In this document: positions 20,457 through 31,254 of the stretch, in pieces
Layout of the letters: each line of letters begins with the position of its first letter
Position numbering within the stretch: position 1 is the stretch's first letter
NCBI GenBank assembly: GCA_946902875.1
Contig: OX336349.1
Coordinates: forward strand, 20,917,891-20,981,890
Source of the DNA: Nematopogon swammerdamellus
Taxonomy: Eukaryota; Arthropoda; Insecta; Lepidoptera; Adelidae
Length of the DNA stretch: 64,000 nucleotides
Direction: 5' to 3'
The notes under the pieces: model-generated
Told to the model about the DNA's origin: nothing
The model's database searches: none
The model's input: the letters and a program-made list of their open reading frames with translations, nothing else
Translations under genes and position numbers: made by a program

Positions 20457-20760
20457 CCGATTTGGATGCGTTTTTTTTTATTAGAAAGCTGGTTTATTAT
20501 TATAATGCATATCTTACTCCAACTGAAGAAAACATTCAATCTTGTCTTTGTCGGCTTACTTCGAGCATTGCTCTTGGTTGATTATTATATATTATAATTA
20601 TTGATCTTCATCAAACACAGCTGAGAACCATTCTTGTGAAGAGAAAGCTTTCTAATAAAAAAAAACGCATCCAAATCGGCCCATCCGTTTGGGAGCTACG
20701 ATGCCAAAGCAGACACACACACACACATACATACAGACACACACAGCCTGACAGACGGAG
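20457..20760. mobile_element. Repeat F, inverted pair
   Basis: ATTTGGATGCGTTTTTTTTT (20460-) and its reverse AAAACGCATCCAAATCGGCC (about 20663-) face each other, followed by (CA)n from 20710. Related copies lie at 53.2 and 60.8 kb. Confidence 0.7.
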
Positions 20761-20770
20761 GCGCCAAACT

Positions 20771-21252
20771 TATACAGGGTGTTTCAGGATAGGGTTTCGT
20801 AACTTTAGGATTCGAAAAGGGTCCATATTTGTAGACGAAATGCTCTGAAACTTTTTCCCAGATTCGATCATTTTATAATACTTTTTGTTGAAAATCGTTC
20901 CATCGTGATTTGGTGGACGGTTAACGTCCGCCTTTATTGAATAAATAAAATGACTAACTTGCATGCTTAACTAGTAGAATTATCTTTGAATTTCAATGAC
21001 ATCAAAAGAAAAAAGAGCACTGGAGTAGGTCATTGCACTCGAGTAGGTCATTGCACTCCCTAGCTAGACCAAGACAGAACTGTTGCCAAATCTCCCAATA
21101 CTCACTGTCCATAGAGTTTTTATTACAATTTTAAATGTTTGTATGAAAAAAAAAACGTAATTTCGATTTGAGTGATAAGTATTTTTTTCTTCTAATAATG
21201 AGTGCTTTCTATAGCTGAAGTTTCTTAGGCCTATCCTGAAACACCCTGTATA
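20771..21252. mobile_element. MITE with ends TATACAGGGTGTTTCAGGAT
   Basis: The left 23 bases recur inverted at 21230-21252 (CCTATCCTGAAACACCCTGT). An internal duplication of GAGTAGGTCATTGCACTC lies near 21025-21058. There is no transposase. Confidence 0.85.
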
Positions 21253-22655
21253 TAACACCCCTCCACTAAGATTAGCAATAATATTTACATTGTGACATCT
21301 TGGATACAATACGAGACGTAGGCTTCGACCATATTTAAACCTATAGACGCATCATCAGGCCAAAACTCCTAAGAAATGTGCGAGCCTCCTGCTGTTGGGG
21401 TTGCTACAACGCGATTTGAATTTTCCATCATTCGAGTATTTCTTTATTATTTTATCACGGTAGAAATTATCTTTTAAGTATAACTATAATAAACACATCA
21501 CTGTAAATCGCTCTGACATCAAAGCAATAAAGAAAATGCCTCCAATACACAATTATTTTCCAAACACAACTCACGAAAATTAACAAATTCCTTCATGCAG
21601 ATTATTTTTTTTCCGCCCTTGCCACACCAACTATCGGCATCTCCTTCTCAATCACGGATGGCGCGCTTGCGATTTTACGCTCCCCGTCTTGCTCGCACAT
21701 ATACACGTCGCTGGCTGTCACTTAGTGACAGCTTAGCTGTCAGTCTACTATACACGACAACTACATTAACTGGGCGGTGGACATGTATGGTCAAATTTGA
21801 AACACTAGCTACAATATTGTATGCAGATGATCGACAGGGTTAGCTTGGAAGCACACGATACAACCACACTCATACCAGAAATGCATGACTGACAGAGACC
21901 GATAGTGAAGTACTTCAATAGGATATACGTATGCTAGAAAGAGATACCGGCTTTTTCGTTAGTTGTGTCGTTCAATGCCGGACCGGCCCGGCCATATTTG
22001 TGTCGAGGTAAGCACAATAAAACAAAATGCCATTTCATAAAATTTTTATAGATTATCTGTAATGATGATGATATGTGATTCCATTTTCCTTCTTGGCTTT
22101 CCCATAATAGTTTTTAAATGTTTTCACACCACACGACGGCATAATTCCACAATCATAGAGCAGTTTGTAGGTACCTATATATTGGGAAAACACGCGCGAA
22201 CGCAGTGACGGATGAATCGAAACTGACAGCTCAGGTATTCTAAGTTGTTCAATTTAGAATACCTGACTTGACACGCAGGGGAAAGCTGATGGTGCTTCTT
22301 GTTGTTTTATATAGTTCAATGGACGTAGGTATATCTGATGATAAGTGATAACGATGCGTCGGTTACTAAACTTTCCTCCACATTTCTTATCAAATTTTTT
22401 ATTACCTACACTTGATTAGATGATTTCATAGTAAACGTTATTTAGTGCTCCGCAATATGTAATTTCTGTTTTTTTATGTCTCTTAATTCTGGTAGCTAGT
22501 CGCATGTAAATATTGCCGATATGGCAGTGTGAAAGTGTGCAAATATTTTTAACAAGTGCGGACTTTTGCTGTCTTGCTACCTAATCTTAAAAGTTGAATT
22601 TGTAGATTTTACATACAGTGTTATCATCGGTTGAAAATGCTATGAAAAATTATTG
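21253..22655. other. Unassigned DNA with one short hairpin
   Basis: TCAGGTATTCTAA is inverted as TTAGAATACCTGA within about 22231-22266. Otherwise I see no gene, no repeat family and only chance open frames. Confidence 0.4.
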
Positions 22656-22745
22656 TGTAGTTCGTGTTTTGCGACGGTCAGTGTAACCGGCGCGGCGCGA
22701 TCAAAAGGGAAGCGCTGACATTGCACATAGTTTATCAAGGTGTTT
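22656..22745 (+). mobile_element. SINE-A tail fragment, diverged
   Basis: TCGTGTTTTGCGACGGTCAG, TGTAACCGG and GGGAAGCGCTGACATTGCAC follow the SINE-A body, with several changes. Confidence 0.6.
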
Positions 22746-22769
22746 TACACTGGCATTATGTCTACATCA

Positions 22770-23055
22770 TTTAGACAAGGGAGGAAAGAGACCTACAGTC
22801 TCGCCTACAGTTTAACATCGTTCGAAACCGGTGTAAAATTGTGAGGTAGCCGACTGGGTTGGTACCACCGTACTAGAAACGAAAGATGGACTCATAGCAG
22901 CAGCCTCAGCTGTGTTCGCCTCTAGACCAGTACAGCCAGCAACCAAAAGTGATGTCTCCGCTATGAAACCGTCTCATTGGTCGTAACTCGGAACGTGGAC
23001 TTTGACTGGTCCCTCTGACTCGCTACACATTATCGAGTTATATAAAAAAAACTCA
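22770..23055 (+). mobile_element. SINE-B, diverged, headless
   Basis: It carries AAACCGGTGTAAAATTGTGA, TAGCCGACTGGGTTGGTACC and TGTGTTCGCCTCTAGACCAG, ending in an A tail. Many substitutions suggest an old copy. Confidence 0.75.
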
Positions 23056-23379
23056 AGTTCTGTCAAATATTTCTAATATTTTTATTTAATTTTCTAAGGT
23101 CTTAGATTTACAAACATGACTTAAGTCGTCTACATGTCCTGTCTTCAGCATGACATTCCAGGTTTATCTTAAACACAAAACAAAACTATCAAACACCCAA
23201 CGAGTTTTTCTTATCTGGGGCACGGCATTGCCCCCGCCAAGTCAAGCAAACACGGCCGTACCATCTTCTCTCGAAGCAACTCAGGTTACTTTTGGCCTCC
23301 CTGTATCTTTGTTGTGGATAGAGGTATAAACCTGATAAATTATAATTAATCCACACATGACTGACATTAATAGTCCAAG

Positions 23380-23680
23380 ACCCGTCGTCACAGACGAGTC
23401 CTTCATCGCAGGAGAGTTTTGCTGCAGCTGCGACGGACGGCACTATGCGAGTTTTCTCCCCAAACAGAGATTATTAACCTGTTTTGGTGGTTTAAAAAAA
23501 AATAACCAGGGTTAAATTACAGAAGATGCGTTAACCCTAATCTAATGTTGAGGCGGTGCATGTCGTTTTTGCTAAACTCCCATAGTGCAGTTTGGCTGCT
23601 GCCACAGCAGCTGCGTCGAACTCTCCTGCGATGAAGGAATCGTTCGTCACAGGCCCTTGTCAGTTCATTGACACCACAGT
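23380..23680. repeat. Imperfect inverted repeat
   Basis: CCTTCATCGCAGGAGAGTTT (about 23401-23420) and CTCTCCTGCGATGAAGGAAT (about 23622-23641) are inverted copies embedded in longer, weaker similarity. The spacer has an A-run and GGGTTAAATTAC. It could be an old foldback element or two decayed inverted coding repeats. Confidence 0.5.
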
Positions 23681-23977
23681 GTTACCATCTGTTGGCTCAA
23701 TCCGGGACGCTGCGGCCGCTGCCCTCTGGCGGGATCTATTGTAACTTCGCACGCATCATTGATCAATGAATGTATGCGACAATAGCATGCGCGTCGACGG
23801 AACTGCCACGTTCACACCTGTGGAGAATCGTACAATTTTACAATGAATAAATTATAACAATGAAATACAAATTTAGATTTACGTATAATTTAAGCGGCGG
23901 GTGTCCGAGTGGTCTGGGCGATGTCCGCCCAACAAACAAATTGTTGCTAACAGCAGGTTGTTTTAGATCTTAAAGTG

Positions 23978-24388
23978 TTTTTTTTTTGTGTAATCCGGTA
24001 TGGGTGGCTGAGTCAGAGGGGCCAAAGCACATGCTCTGATCTGACTAGCCAATATCACCTCCGAGAAGGTAGGTGCCATACCGGAGACTTCCCTGGATTG
24101 CTGGCTATATTGGACTAGAGGAGAACACAACCGAGGCTGCTATGCGGCCATCTTACATCCAGTACGGTGGTAGCAACCCAGTCGGCTACAATTTGAGCCT
24201 ACCACCTAGTAAGGGGCTAGGGAAGGAACCTACAGTTTTACACCGGTTCCGAACGGTGAAGCAGCAGGTGTAGGTATGGACGTAAATTGTTTCGATAGAA
24301 AAAACTCATTGGTACACGCCGACCGGATTCGAACCGCAGACCTCTCGCATGAGAAGCCGATGCCCAAACCACTCGGCCACCCGCCGCT
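23978..24388 (-). mobile_element. SINE-B, full length, between 43-bp direct repeats
   Basis: The reversed copy is complete. Positions 23878-23920 and 24390-24432 are identical 43-base direct repeats that include the start of another tRNA-like head (GCGGCGGGTGTCCGAGTGGT). Confidence 0.88.
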
Positions 24389-24401
24389 ATTTACGTATAA
24401 T

Positions 24402-24490
24402 TTAAGCGGCGGGTGTCCGAGTGGTCTGGGCGCCTCGCGGCTTCTCGTGCGCTAGGTCCGGGGTTCGAATCCGGTCGGCGTGTATCAATT
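24402..24490 (+). mobile_element. tRNA-like SINE head fragment
   Basis: GCGGGTGTCCGAGTGGTCTG and GGGGTTCGAATCCGGTCGGC give A-box and B-box matches of the SINE-B head type, but no SINE-B body follows. It is not a credible functional tRNA because the acceptor ends do not pair. Confidence 0.6.
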
Positions 24491-24802
24491 AGTTTTAGAA
24501 ATAGATAGAAAATGCTCCAGTAAACATTAAACAGTAACAATTACATTAGAAAATTTACATAAGGTGCAAAGGCGGACTTATCCCTTACAGAGATTTCTTA
24601 CAGTCAACCTTTGGATGTTTGAGATTCGATAATATAGTGGAATGTAAGTAGGTAGTAGCACAGATTACTTAATAGGGTAGTAGCAAAAGAGTTGAGCGTG
24701 GGAATTGAAGATAAAATAATAATGATGCAAGTAAAATACAAGCCATTCATGTTGTTAATACATAAGCCATACATGAGTTTTATCTCATGAAAACATTTAC
24801 TT

Positions 24803-25197
24803 GCGAGTGGTTTTAGCATCGGCTTCTCGTGCGAGAGGTCCGCGGTTCGAATCCGGTCTGTGTGTACCAATTAGTTTTTTCTGATGAAAAAATTTACGTG
24901 CATATCTACACCTGCTGCTTCATCGTTGGGAACCGGTGTAAAAACTGTAGGTCCCTTACCTTGCCCCTTACTAGGTGGTAGGCTCAAATTGTAGCCGACT
25001 GGGTTGGTATCACCGTACTGAATGTAAGATGGCCGCACAGCAGCCCTGTTGTGTTCTCCTTTAAGTCCAGTATTGCCAACAATCCAAAGGTAAGTCTCTG
25101 GTATGGCACATACCTCCTCGGAGGTGATACTGGCTGGAAGGAGCATGTGCTTTGGCCCCTCCGACTCAGCATCCATACCGGATTACATAAAAAAGAA
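24803..25197 (+). mobile_element. SINE-B, nearly full length
   Basis: The head lacks the first bases. GCGGTTCGAATCCGGTC marks the B box. The body runs to CATACCGGATTACATAAAAA. Confidence 0.88.
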
Positions 25198-25286
25198 AAT
25201 GTATAGCCATAAATTGTAATCACCTGAAATATTGACCAATAAACTTAATTCTTATTATTTAATGCATTCTGGTTCTTCTTAATTGA

Positions 25287-25912
25287 GCCTGCATAAACTC
25301 CGCGAACCGCTCCAACTATCGGCCCATTGCGATAACTTCACTATTATGTAAAGTTATGGAGCGCCTTATTAACATCCAGCTCCTAACGTACTTAGAAGCA
25401 AATAAACTCCTGGATGACATGCAGTACGGATTCCGGAAAGCGCGGTCAACAGGAGATCTTCTAACGTACGTTACGCATATATGGGCCGGAAGATTGGACA
25501 ATTTTGGGGAGTCGCTGGCAGTCGCCCTGGATATCTCCAGGGATTTCGACCGCGTTTAGCACCGAGGCCTTCTAGGCAAGCTTCCGTGCTTCGGCATTCC
25601 ACCCAAATTCTGCACCTGGATTGCCAGCTTTTTGGCAGGTCGTTCCATCTTCGTTACCATCGATGGCTCAAAATCGGACGACTTTCCAATCAGCGCTGGT
25701 GTTCCGCAGGGCTCTGTGCTGTCGCCTATGCTTTTCTTAAACTTTATAAACGATCTACTGTTCTTGGGCATGATACACAGCTATGCAGACGACAGCACGG
25801 AGCACGAGGGCTATGACTGGAAGAGTAGAGATTCGCGGCACAGGGAGGCTGAACGTTCAGTTGTTGATAAGGTCGATAACGTTCTCGGAAAATTAGCTAT
25901 ATGGGGCCAGGA
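25287..25912 (+). pseudogene. Non-LTR reverse transcriptase fragment (jockey-like)
   Basis: One frame runs from 25287 with SNYRPIAITSLLCKVMERLI and MQYGFRKARSTGDLLTYVTH, then GESLAVALDISRDFDRV and a TAG at 25557-25559. It continues in the same frame with HRGLLGKLPCFGIPP, AGVPQGSVLSPMLFL and HSYADDST, the catalytic Y-A-D-D box. The palm motifs are present and only one in-frame stop was seen. The copy ends where a SINE-A scrap begins. N-terminal endonuclease and C-terminal parts are missing, so it is dead. Confidence 0.9.
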
Positions 25913-25913
25913 T

Positions 25914-25982
25914 GTTGTAGGTGATGTTACCAACCGTCCTGCTAACAGTCGACCGACCGCATCACTGAGCTACCGAGGCTGA
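25914..25982. mobile_element. SINE-A scraps: tail (+) joined to head (-)
   Basis: GATGTTGTAGGTGATGTTAC is a forward SINE-A tail. GACTTGAGCTACC-like sequence (CACTGAGCTACCGAGGCTGA) right after it is a reversed SINE-A head. The central body is gone, as after a deletion between inverted copies. Confidence 0.65.
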
Positions 25983-26400
25983 CAAAATGCGCGAGTCCGA
26001 CTCGCACTTGGCCGTTTTCTCACAATGTTCGGTTTATTTCGAACTGCATTAATTTCTGTTGCTGCACTTCAGCGCTCCATCGTTGTAATGTGCACTCCGA
26101 GAGAGTCAGCGCATGCTCGAAGAAGCAGGCCCGTTCCGGTACATCTTCACGGACAATCGGCCGAGCGGGCACCAGTAATCAGAAGCCGATAGTTATCAAT
26201 GCACGTACTGGAGCGTGCCGCGCGTCGCGCCGCCGCGCCGCGGCCGGCTGGTGTGTGATTTCTCTTTAGAAAAGCGTTTACTGGAAATGCTGCATCCTTA
26301 TTAATCAACTTGTCGCGAGGTAGGAAAATGTTGCGATTTATAGCACACGGTGCGTGAAGTTGACCGACGAGTCGGCGACGTTTCTTGACTTGATCGCAGA
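25983..26400. other. Non-coding; repeat E end motif and a GC-rich patch
   Basis: GAGTCCGACTCGCACTTGGC at 25991-26010 is the 3' end of repeat E without its body. A GC-rich patch near 26210-26255 is unassigned. Confidence 0.45.
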
Positions 26401-26673
26401 TAGGGTTGTCCGGGTTTCCCCGGACAGGGTCAGGGTTTTTAGGGTCTCCGGGGAAGTCCGGGCGGGTTTTTTTAATCGTCCTAGGTTTTTAAATACCGCG
26501 CCAAATGTCCGTTTCTCGGGTGTCGGCTCGGCGAACCCACGCTAGTTTCTCTTCCATACAAAGCTAAGAAAATTATTACATTTTTATATTGTGTCCGGGT
26601 TTTTGTCCAAAATGTCAGGGGGTTTAGATTTTCTTGTCCTAGTTTTACAAGATGGAGATGGCAACCCTAATCG
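26401..26673. mobile_element. Putative MITE with AGGGTTG ends
   Basis: TAGGGTTGTCC at the left and GGCAACCCTAA at the right are inverted. The inside has GGG(T)TTT(C)CCGGAC-like repeats (GTCCGGGTTTCCCCGGAC). The left-strand open frame is probably chance. Confidence 0.5.
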
Positions 26674-27053
26674 CATCGATGACGCAGAGAAAATTATCTC
26701 TTAGTCTTAGATGGACGATCTTTATTTTATTTTTTTTTTTTTCTTCATCATCTGTAGGTACACAAAATACACTTAGTAGGTCCGTCAGTCAATAAAAAAA
26801 ATGTCAAGAAAAATAAACATTAAAAATAACTCGTTGTCAAAAGAATATAGGAAACAAATAACAATTATTGTAAAAATAATTACAGAGAATTTAAACTAAT
26901 AGTTAAAAACTAAGTTATTAAAGTGAAATTGAAAATATAATTTAGAATTAGGACAAAAATCACAAGAATATATAAAATTAAAATTAAGATAGAGAAAATT
27001 GTAAATGACTAGAAAAGGCTGTTGTACTGCAATATTATACAATTTTATAATGA

Positions 27054-27298
27054 ACTAGCTTTTGCCCGCGGCTTCGCTCGCGTGAAGTTCGTATTTGAGG
27101 AGAAGAAAGTGAGTAAGACAGCTACCGTACCTTTATTTCGGCGCGCGGAACAACTCGGTTTGTATGAGAGCCACATCTTAGCTTAACCGGAACTGAATTA
27201 TTAGCCTATCCTGTGTCCCGTATAGTAAAATGTGCTTGTACTAAGTTTCGTCTAGTTCGGATGATCGGTTTAAGAGTTATGGAGGAACATGCATACAT
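27054..27298 (+). mobile_element. Repeat G, copy 1
   Basis: It starts ACTAGCTTTTGCCCGCGGCT and CGCTCGCGTGAAGTTCGTA. The copy at 57159 is similar. This motif is familiar from many lepidopteran sequences, but its class is not clear from what is visible here. Confidence 0.65.
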
Positions 27299-27299
27299 A

Positions 27300-27606
27300 C
27301 GACCGAGTTCACCCGGTGTTATGGGCTGACATCACGGATGTTGTAGTGTAGGTGATGTACTACAATATCATAGACAAATTACTTTTCAGACATTGAGTCG
27401 TTTAGGTAATCTACGTTTTAGGCATTCGGCTGTTCAGGTTAATTACGTTTTGGATGTTGTGCATCTTAGGGAATTTGAGTTTTAGGGATTTTGCTATTAA
27501 GACAAATTTATTTTTAGACATTGATTTTTTAGCATTTTGCTGCTTAGGCATTTTTCGTTTTAGACGTCGCGCCCTCGAGGGAGCCAACGCGTCAGTTTCC
27601 ATAAAA
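27300..27606 (+). mobile_element. SINE-A tail split by an unusual AT-rich insertion
   Basis: GTTCACCCGGTGTTATGGGC to GTAGGTGATGTA (27307-27359) and AGCCAACGCGTCAGTTTCCA (27583-) are consecutive in other SINE-A copies. The 223 bases between are a degenerate repeat of TTTTAGGCATTTTG-like units. Confidence 0.75.
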
Positions 27607-27633
27607 ACATACATAAAATATTTGGAGATAATA

Positions 27634-27890
27634 AGTAACGGCCCAGTGGTGTAGTTGGTTATCGCGTTGGCGGCTCCAGCCAGAGACCCAGATTCGAATC
27701 CTGGTCGGGATGTATTTTTCCCAATGATTTTCGATTTGCATTTTTCTAATTAAAAATATAGCGAGTACGTGCTTAGTACTAACATATAAACATAAAAACA
27801 TACTCGTACATAAAATATTTATAAAAATCGTAAATTTCGTTTTAGTATTATAAATAGATTCTACAGACGCAGGTGTCTCATAAAACCGAG
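27634..27890 (+). mobile_element. Another tRNA-headed SINE-like element
   Basis: GCCCAGTGGTGTAGTTGGTT and GATTCGAATCC (27691-27701) are A-box-like and B-box-like. ACGTGCTTAGTACTAACAT downstream recurs inverted near 57290, so this is a repeat and not a solitary tRNA gene. Confidence 0.6.
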
Positions 27891-28094
27891 CACAAAACAA
27901 AGTAACTTACTCCATGACCATACCTTACAGATTTATTATTAGTATATTGATTACAGACAATGACAAATATTTAGCCACTTTTCAGAGCCAGTTATAAACT
28001 TGTCTCCGCCACGCTGAGCATAATACAAATTTGCATTTCCTCTTTTGCTTGAACTTTCGTTCCGCGATTGATCGTAAATCTATTATTATGCTAA

Positions 28095-28509
28095 GCGGGG
28101 CGGGTGGCCGAGTGGTTTGGGCATCGGCTTCTCATGCGAGAGGTCCGAGGTTCGAATCCGGTCGGCGTGTACCAATGAGTTTTTTTGTGACGAAAAAAAT
28201 TACGTGCATACCTACCTACACCGGCTGCTTCTGCGTTTGGAACCTGTGTAAAACTGTAGATCCCCCTCCCTTGCCCCTTACTAGGTGGTAGGCTTAAATT
28301 GTAGCCGACTGGGTTGATACCACCGTACTGGATGTAAGATGGCCGCATAGCAACCTCGGTTGCGTTCTTTTTTAGTCCAGTATTGCTATAATAACAATCC
28401 AAAGGTAAGTCTCCGGTATGGCACCTACCTTCTCGGAGGTGATATTGGCTGGTCGGAGCATGTGCTTTGGCCCTTCTGATTCAGCCACCCATACCGGATT
28501 ACAAAAAAA
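28095..28509 (+). mobile_element. SINE-B, reference full-length copy
   Basis: The head has TGGCCGAGTGG (28105-28115, A box) and GGTTCGAATCC (28149-28159, a canonical B box), like a type II tRNA (Ser/Leu) shortened in the variable arm. The body contains the GGGTTGATACCACCGTACTG core and ends CATACCGGATTACAAAAAAA. Polymerase III transcription is expected from the boxes. Confidence 0.92.
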
Positions 28510-29990
28510 TTATGTTCATTATCTCGGTGCGTAGCGATCTGGTTACCAGCTGCAAATTATATCTGTCTCGTGCACGGAGAAAATAGGCACTCTACTTTAT
28601 CTTCTCCGTGGTCTCGCCTCAATGGTGTAATTTTTGTTTATCTAGCCGCAACGGAAGACCTGAGCTTGTCTAGATACCTTCACTAAGTAAGAACTGTTGA
28701 GTTTCCTTTCTTGTACTAACATTTACTCGGTTAGGCAATTTCTATTAAGCGGTTTTAAGTTGTCTTCTAAATGATGTTTCGTAATAACTTTTACTGCATT
28801 CGATGTTTTAGTGGTAAGGTAAGACTTGTTCCCTTTCTTGTGATAGATTTCTAGTTATTTTCACTTTTTACGTACGTGAAATAAGTTTTAAATTTCGCAT
28901 TGTATCAAGTAGGCGGCATACCGGAGATTCGAGAAATACGGGGATACGAAATTAATTATATCAGATCGTAGACCACGATACCACAAAAGCTTCATTGGCT
29001 GCCTGCATTCTATGCGGGATTCGTAATACGGAAATGGCGTAAAAAATATTTCAAGTTGATAAATGGCACGGAACCCTCTTTACGCGAGTTCGTCTCGCAC
29101 TTGATCGTTTTTTTTTATAACGCCTACAGGTTCCATCAATGTTAGATCTTTCCATCACATTGCAGCCGCTACCAAATTGTATTTAGCATATTATAACTTC
29201 TTCGAAGCCTTCACAGCCTAGCTCAGAACTTTCGCCTGCCTATTCTGTTCTTATGAATACGAATAGAATGTTAATTTAATTTTGTTGTTCTAATTTATAT
29301 GGTCTTAGTAATTGTATTAAAATTTACGGCCGAATCCGAGGCGGTATCGTTATAAGCTGGAATAAATATCCATTAAAAGATGTAGACTTATCTTCTTTGA
29401 CTGTTTGTAATTCAATTTCAGATATAAATAAGTAAAGAGGAAACTTTGTTGCGATCAAACCGGTTGATATTGGGTTTTAATTATTCAAGTCATTATCTTT
29501 GAAGTCGTCTATACTGTCTGTGATAGATATGTTATGCTCTACCTACAGTCTAGGCCCGTATACACAGAGCGTACTCACAATGCTTCTTAAGCTCAACTCA
29601 GTAAAGTCGTTCCCCAATCTTACTCGTGCGGGCGTACTCAATAATATGCATATACAAAATATGTTGTCAACGTTATCTTGCTGCCTGCGTAAAATTTTTT
29701 TTGTCGCATTGATTAATCGTGTAAATTATGCGAACTCGGAGCGAAAAGTTTACTTTAAGTCGTAGGATTTTGCTAAATCGTGATATGTCTAGATTTGGGT
29801 ACGACTCGGCCGAGTCGAGATTATTGTGAGTATAGAACCTCGAACAACAAACCTCGCGAGCTGGAGTTTTTGCCGAGGCTTCGGCAAAAAGTCTAGCTCG
29901 CGAGGTAAGTCAGTAATGGATAATTTAATGTAGGCTTCTTTAGAAGGTTTACTAGAAGTTGTACGCAGTTGTGGAGTATTTTTGGGGGTA
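28510..29990. other. Mostly single-copy DNA, no gene recognised
   Basis: Chance open frames only. A repeat E end motif (GTTCGTCTCGCACTTGATCG) lies near 29089. A strong hairpin at 29851-29906 is listed separately. Confidence 0.4.
29851..29906. repeat. 56-bp hairpin
   Basis: The outer arms ACCTCGCGAGCT and AGCTCGCGAGGT are perfect. The inner arms TTTTTGCCGA and TCGGCAAAAA surround a GGCT loop. Only a few unpaired bases separate the two stems. The function is unknown; it could be a foldback footprint. Confidence 0.8.
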
Positions 29991-29995
29991 GAATT

Positions 29996-30035
29996 TTTTT
30001 TCTATAATCTGGTATAGGTGGCTGAGTCAGAGGGG
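29996..30035 (-). mobile_element. SINE-B tail scrap
   Basis: TTTTTTCTATAATCTGGTAT and GGTGGCTGAGTCAGAGGGG match the reversed 3' end of SINE-B only. Confidence 0.6.
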
Positions 30036-30145
30036 GAAGAGAGAGAGGTATAACTTCTAACGCGCGCACATAAGTTTTAAGTTTTACACACAGTGGTTTT
30101 TATATTTTATGGGAAGCGATAGGTAATTGTGGCATCGTTTTACCT

Positions 30146-30320
30146 GCTCTCAGGTGGCTCACGATGCCAATGGACATTCTGTAATAAACGAGGATTTCGA
30201 ATATAATGCCGGCCTGAAAGGAGCATTTTCAATCACCTTTTAGAAACCCCAGGCTGTACTTAGGAGGAAATACTCGTAGATGGGTAGTGAAGTGCCGTCC
30301 ACGATTTCTCGGTTCTGTGA
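30146..30320 (-). mobile_element. LINE-K 3' end fragment, diverged
   Basis: Minus-strand motifs GCTCCTTTCAGGCCGGCATT and ACAGAATGTCCATTGGCAT match LINE-K. The coding part is barely readable. Confidence 0.5.
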
Positions 30321-30504
30321 TTGATGACAAAATTGTTGTATATCTGTTTTTTTTTTCACAATAGATCGTGTCTTTGGACAAACCGTTCTCGATCGCCAGA
30401 ACGTGCTCAGCAGGTAGCCATTGTTCTGTGTGCCGGAGCCGGCAAGGTCGCAACCTCCAAAAAGTCGACCAAATCCTCATCAGTAACGGGCCAGCAGTAT
30501 CGAA

Positions 30505-30602
30505 CGCTTAGTATAGTTCGAGACACGTAAATAGTGTTCTCGTCTCCATACAAAATGTGATAAGGCGACGAGAGCTCTATTGACGTGTCACGAACTATAC
30601 CG
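30505..30602. mobile_element. Short MITE, about 95 bp
   Basis: GTATAGTTCGAGACACGTAA at the left is inverted at the right as CACGTGTC-like sequence (GACGTGTCACGAACTATACC). GTTCTCGTC and GACGAGAGC form the inner arms. Confidence 0.7.
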
Positions 30603-30936
30603 TTTCTTTAATGAAATCGCTTTAGAAATTAGCAGATTATCTGTATGTTCTACCCTCTACTTAAGGCAGGCAACAGCGAAGGATGTAGACGTGTAACTGT
30701 GTCCGGGGGGAGTTTTTTCTCGTTAATTGCTAAAATGTCTGCGGCTAATTGTACAATTATTTAGTTAGATCGATGTCGGTCACGGGTTCCCAAGGAGAAA
30801 GTCGACAAGTCATTAAGTTTAAAGGGCTTTCGTTTATTGGAATTGGTTTCTCACTTTGCTAACTATTATGTAGGTATTATGCTAAAATTTTAATAAAGGT
30901 TTTGTCGTTCGATTTTAGTATCTTTACATACCACTA

Positions 30937-31254
30937 CCGTGTGGGGCCGGTACTTTAAAAGAATAGCCCCACTGCATCTCTGCCCATGTATGTCGTAAAA
31001 GGCGACTAAGGGATATGACTCCCTTCTTATATTACCTAGGTGGTAGGGTTTAACCCGCCCGGGTTGGTACCATCGCACTGAATGAAAGGTCGGTCGAAAC
31101 GGCCCAAATAGTTTGTGTTTTCCGTCCAGTTCAGTGTAGCCGGCACGACCGAAGGGAAGCACTGACGTGGCACCAACTTCATCCGGTGTTATGGGCTGAC
31201 ATCACGGATGTTGTAGGTGGTGTAGCCAACCGTGTCAGTTTTCATAAAAAAAAA
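30937..31254 (+). mobile_element. SINE-C, full length
   Basis: ACCGTGTGGGGCCGGTACTT begins the copy. AGGCGACTAAGGGATATGAC precedes the switch into the SINE-A body (GGTAGGGTTTAACCCGCCCG), and it ends in an A tail. Confidence 0.9.

Noticed and set aside
28097..28165. A tRNA gene (also 24402-24490 and 27640-27712)
   Set aside because: A and B boxes are present, but acceptor stems do not pair and each is followed by a repeated body or belongs to a repeat. They are SINE heads.
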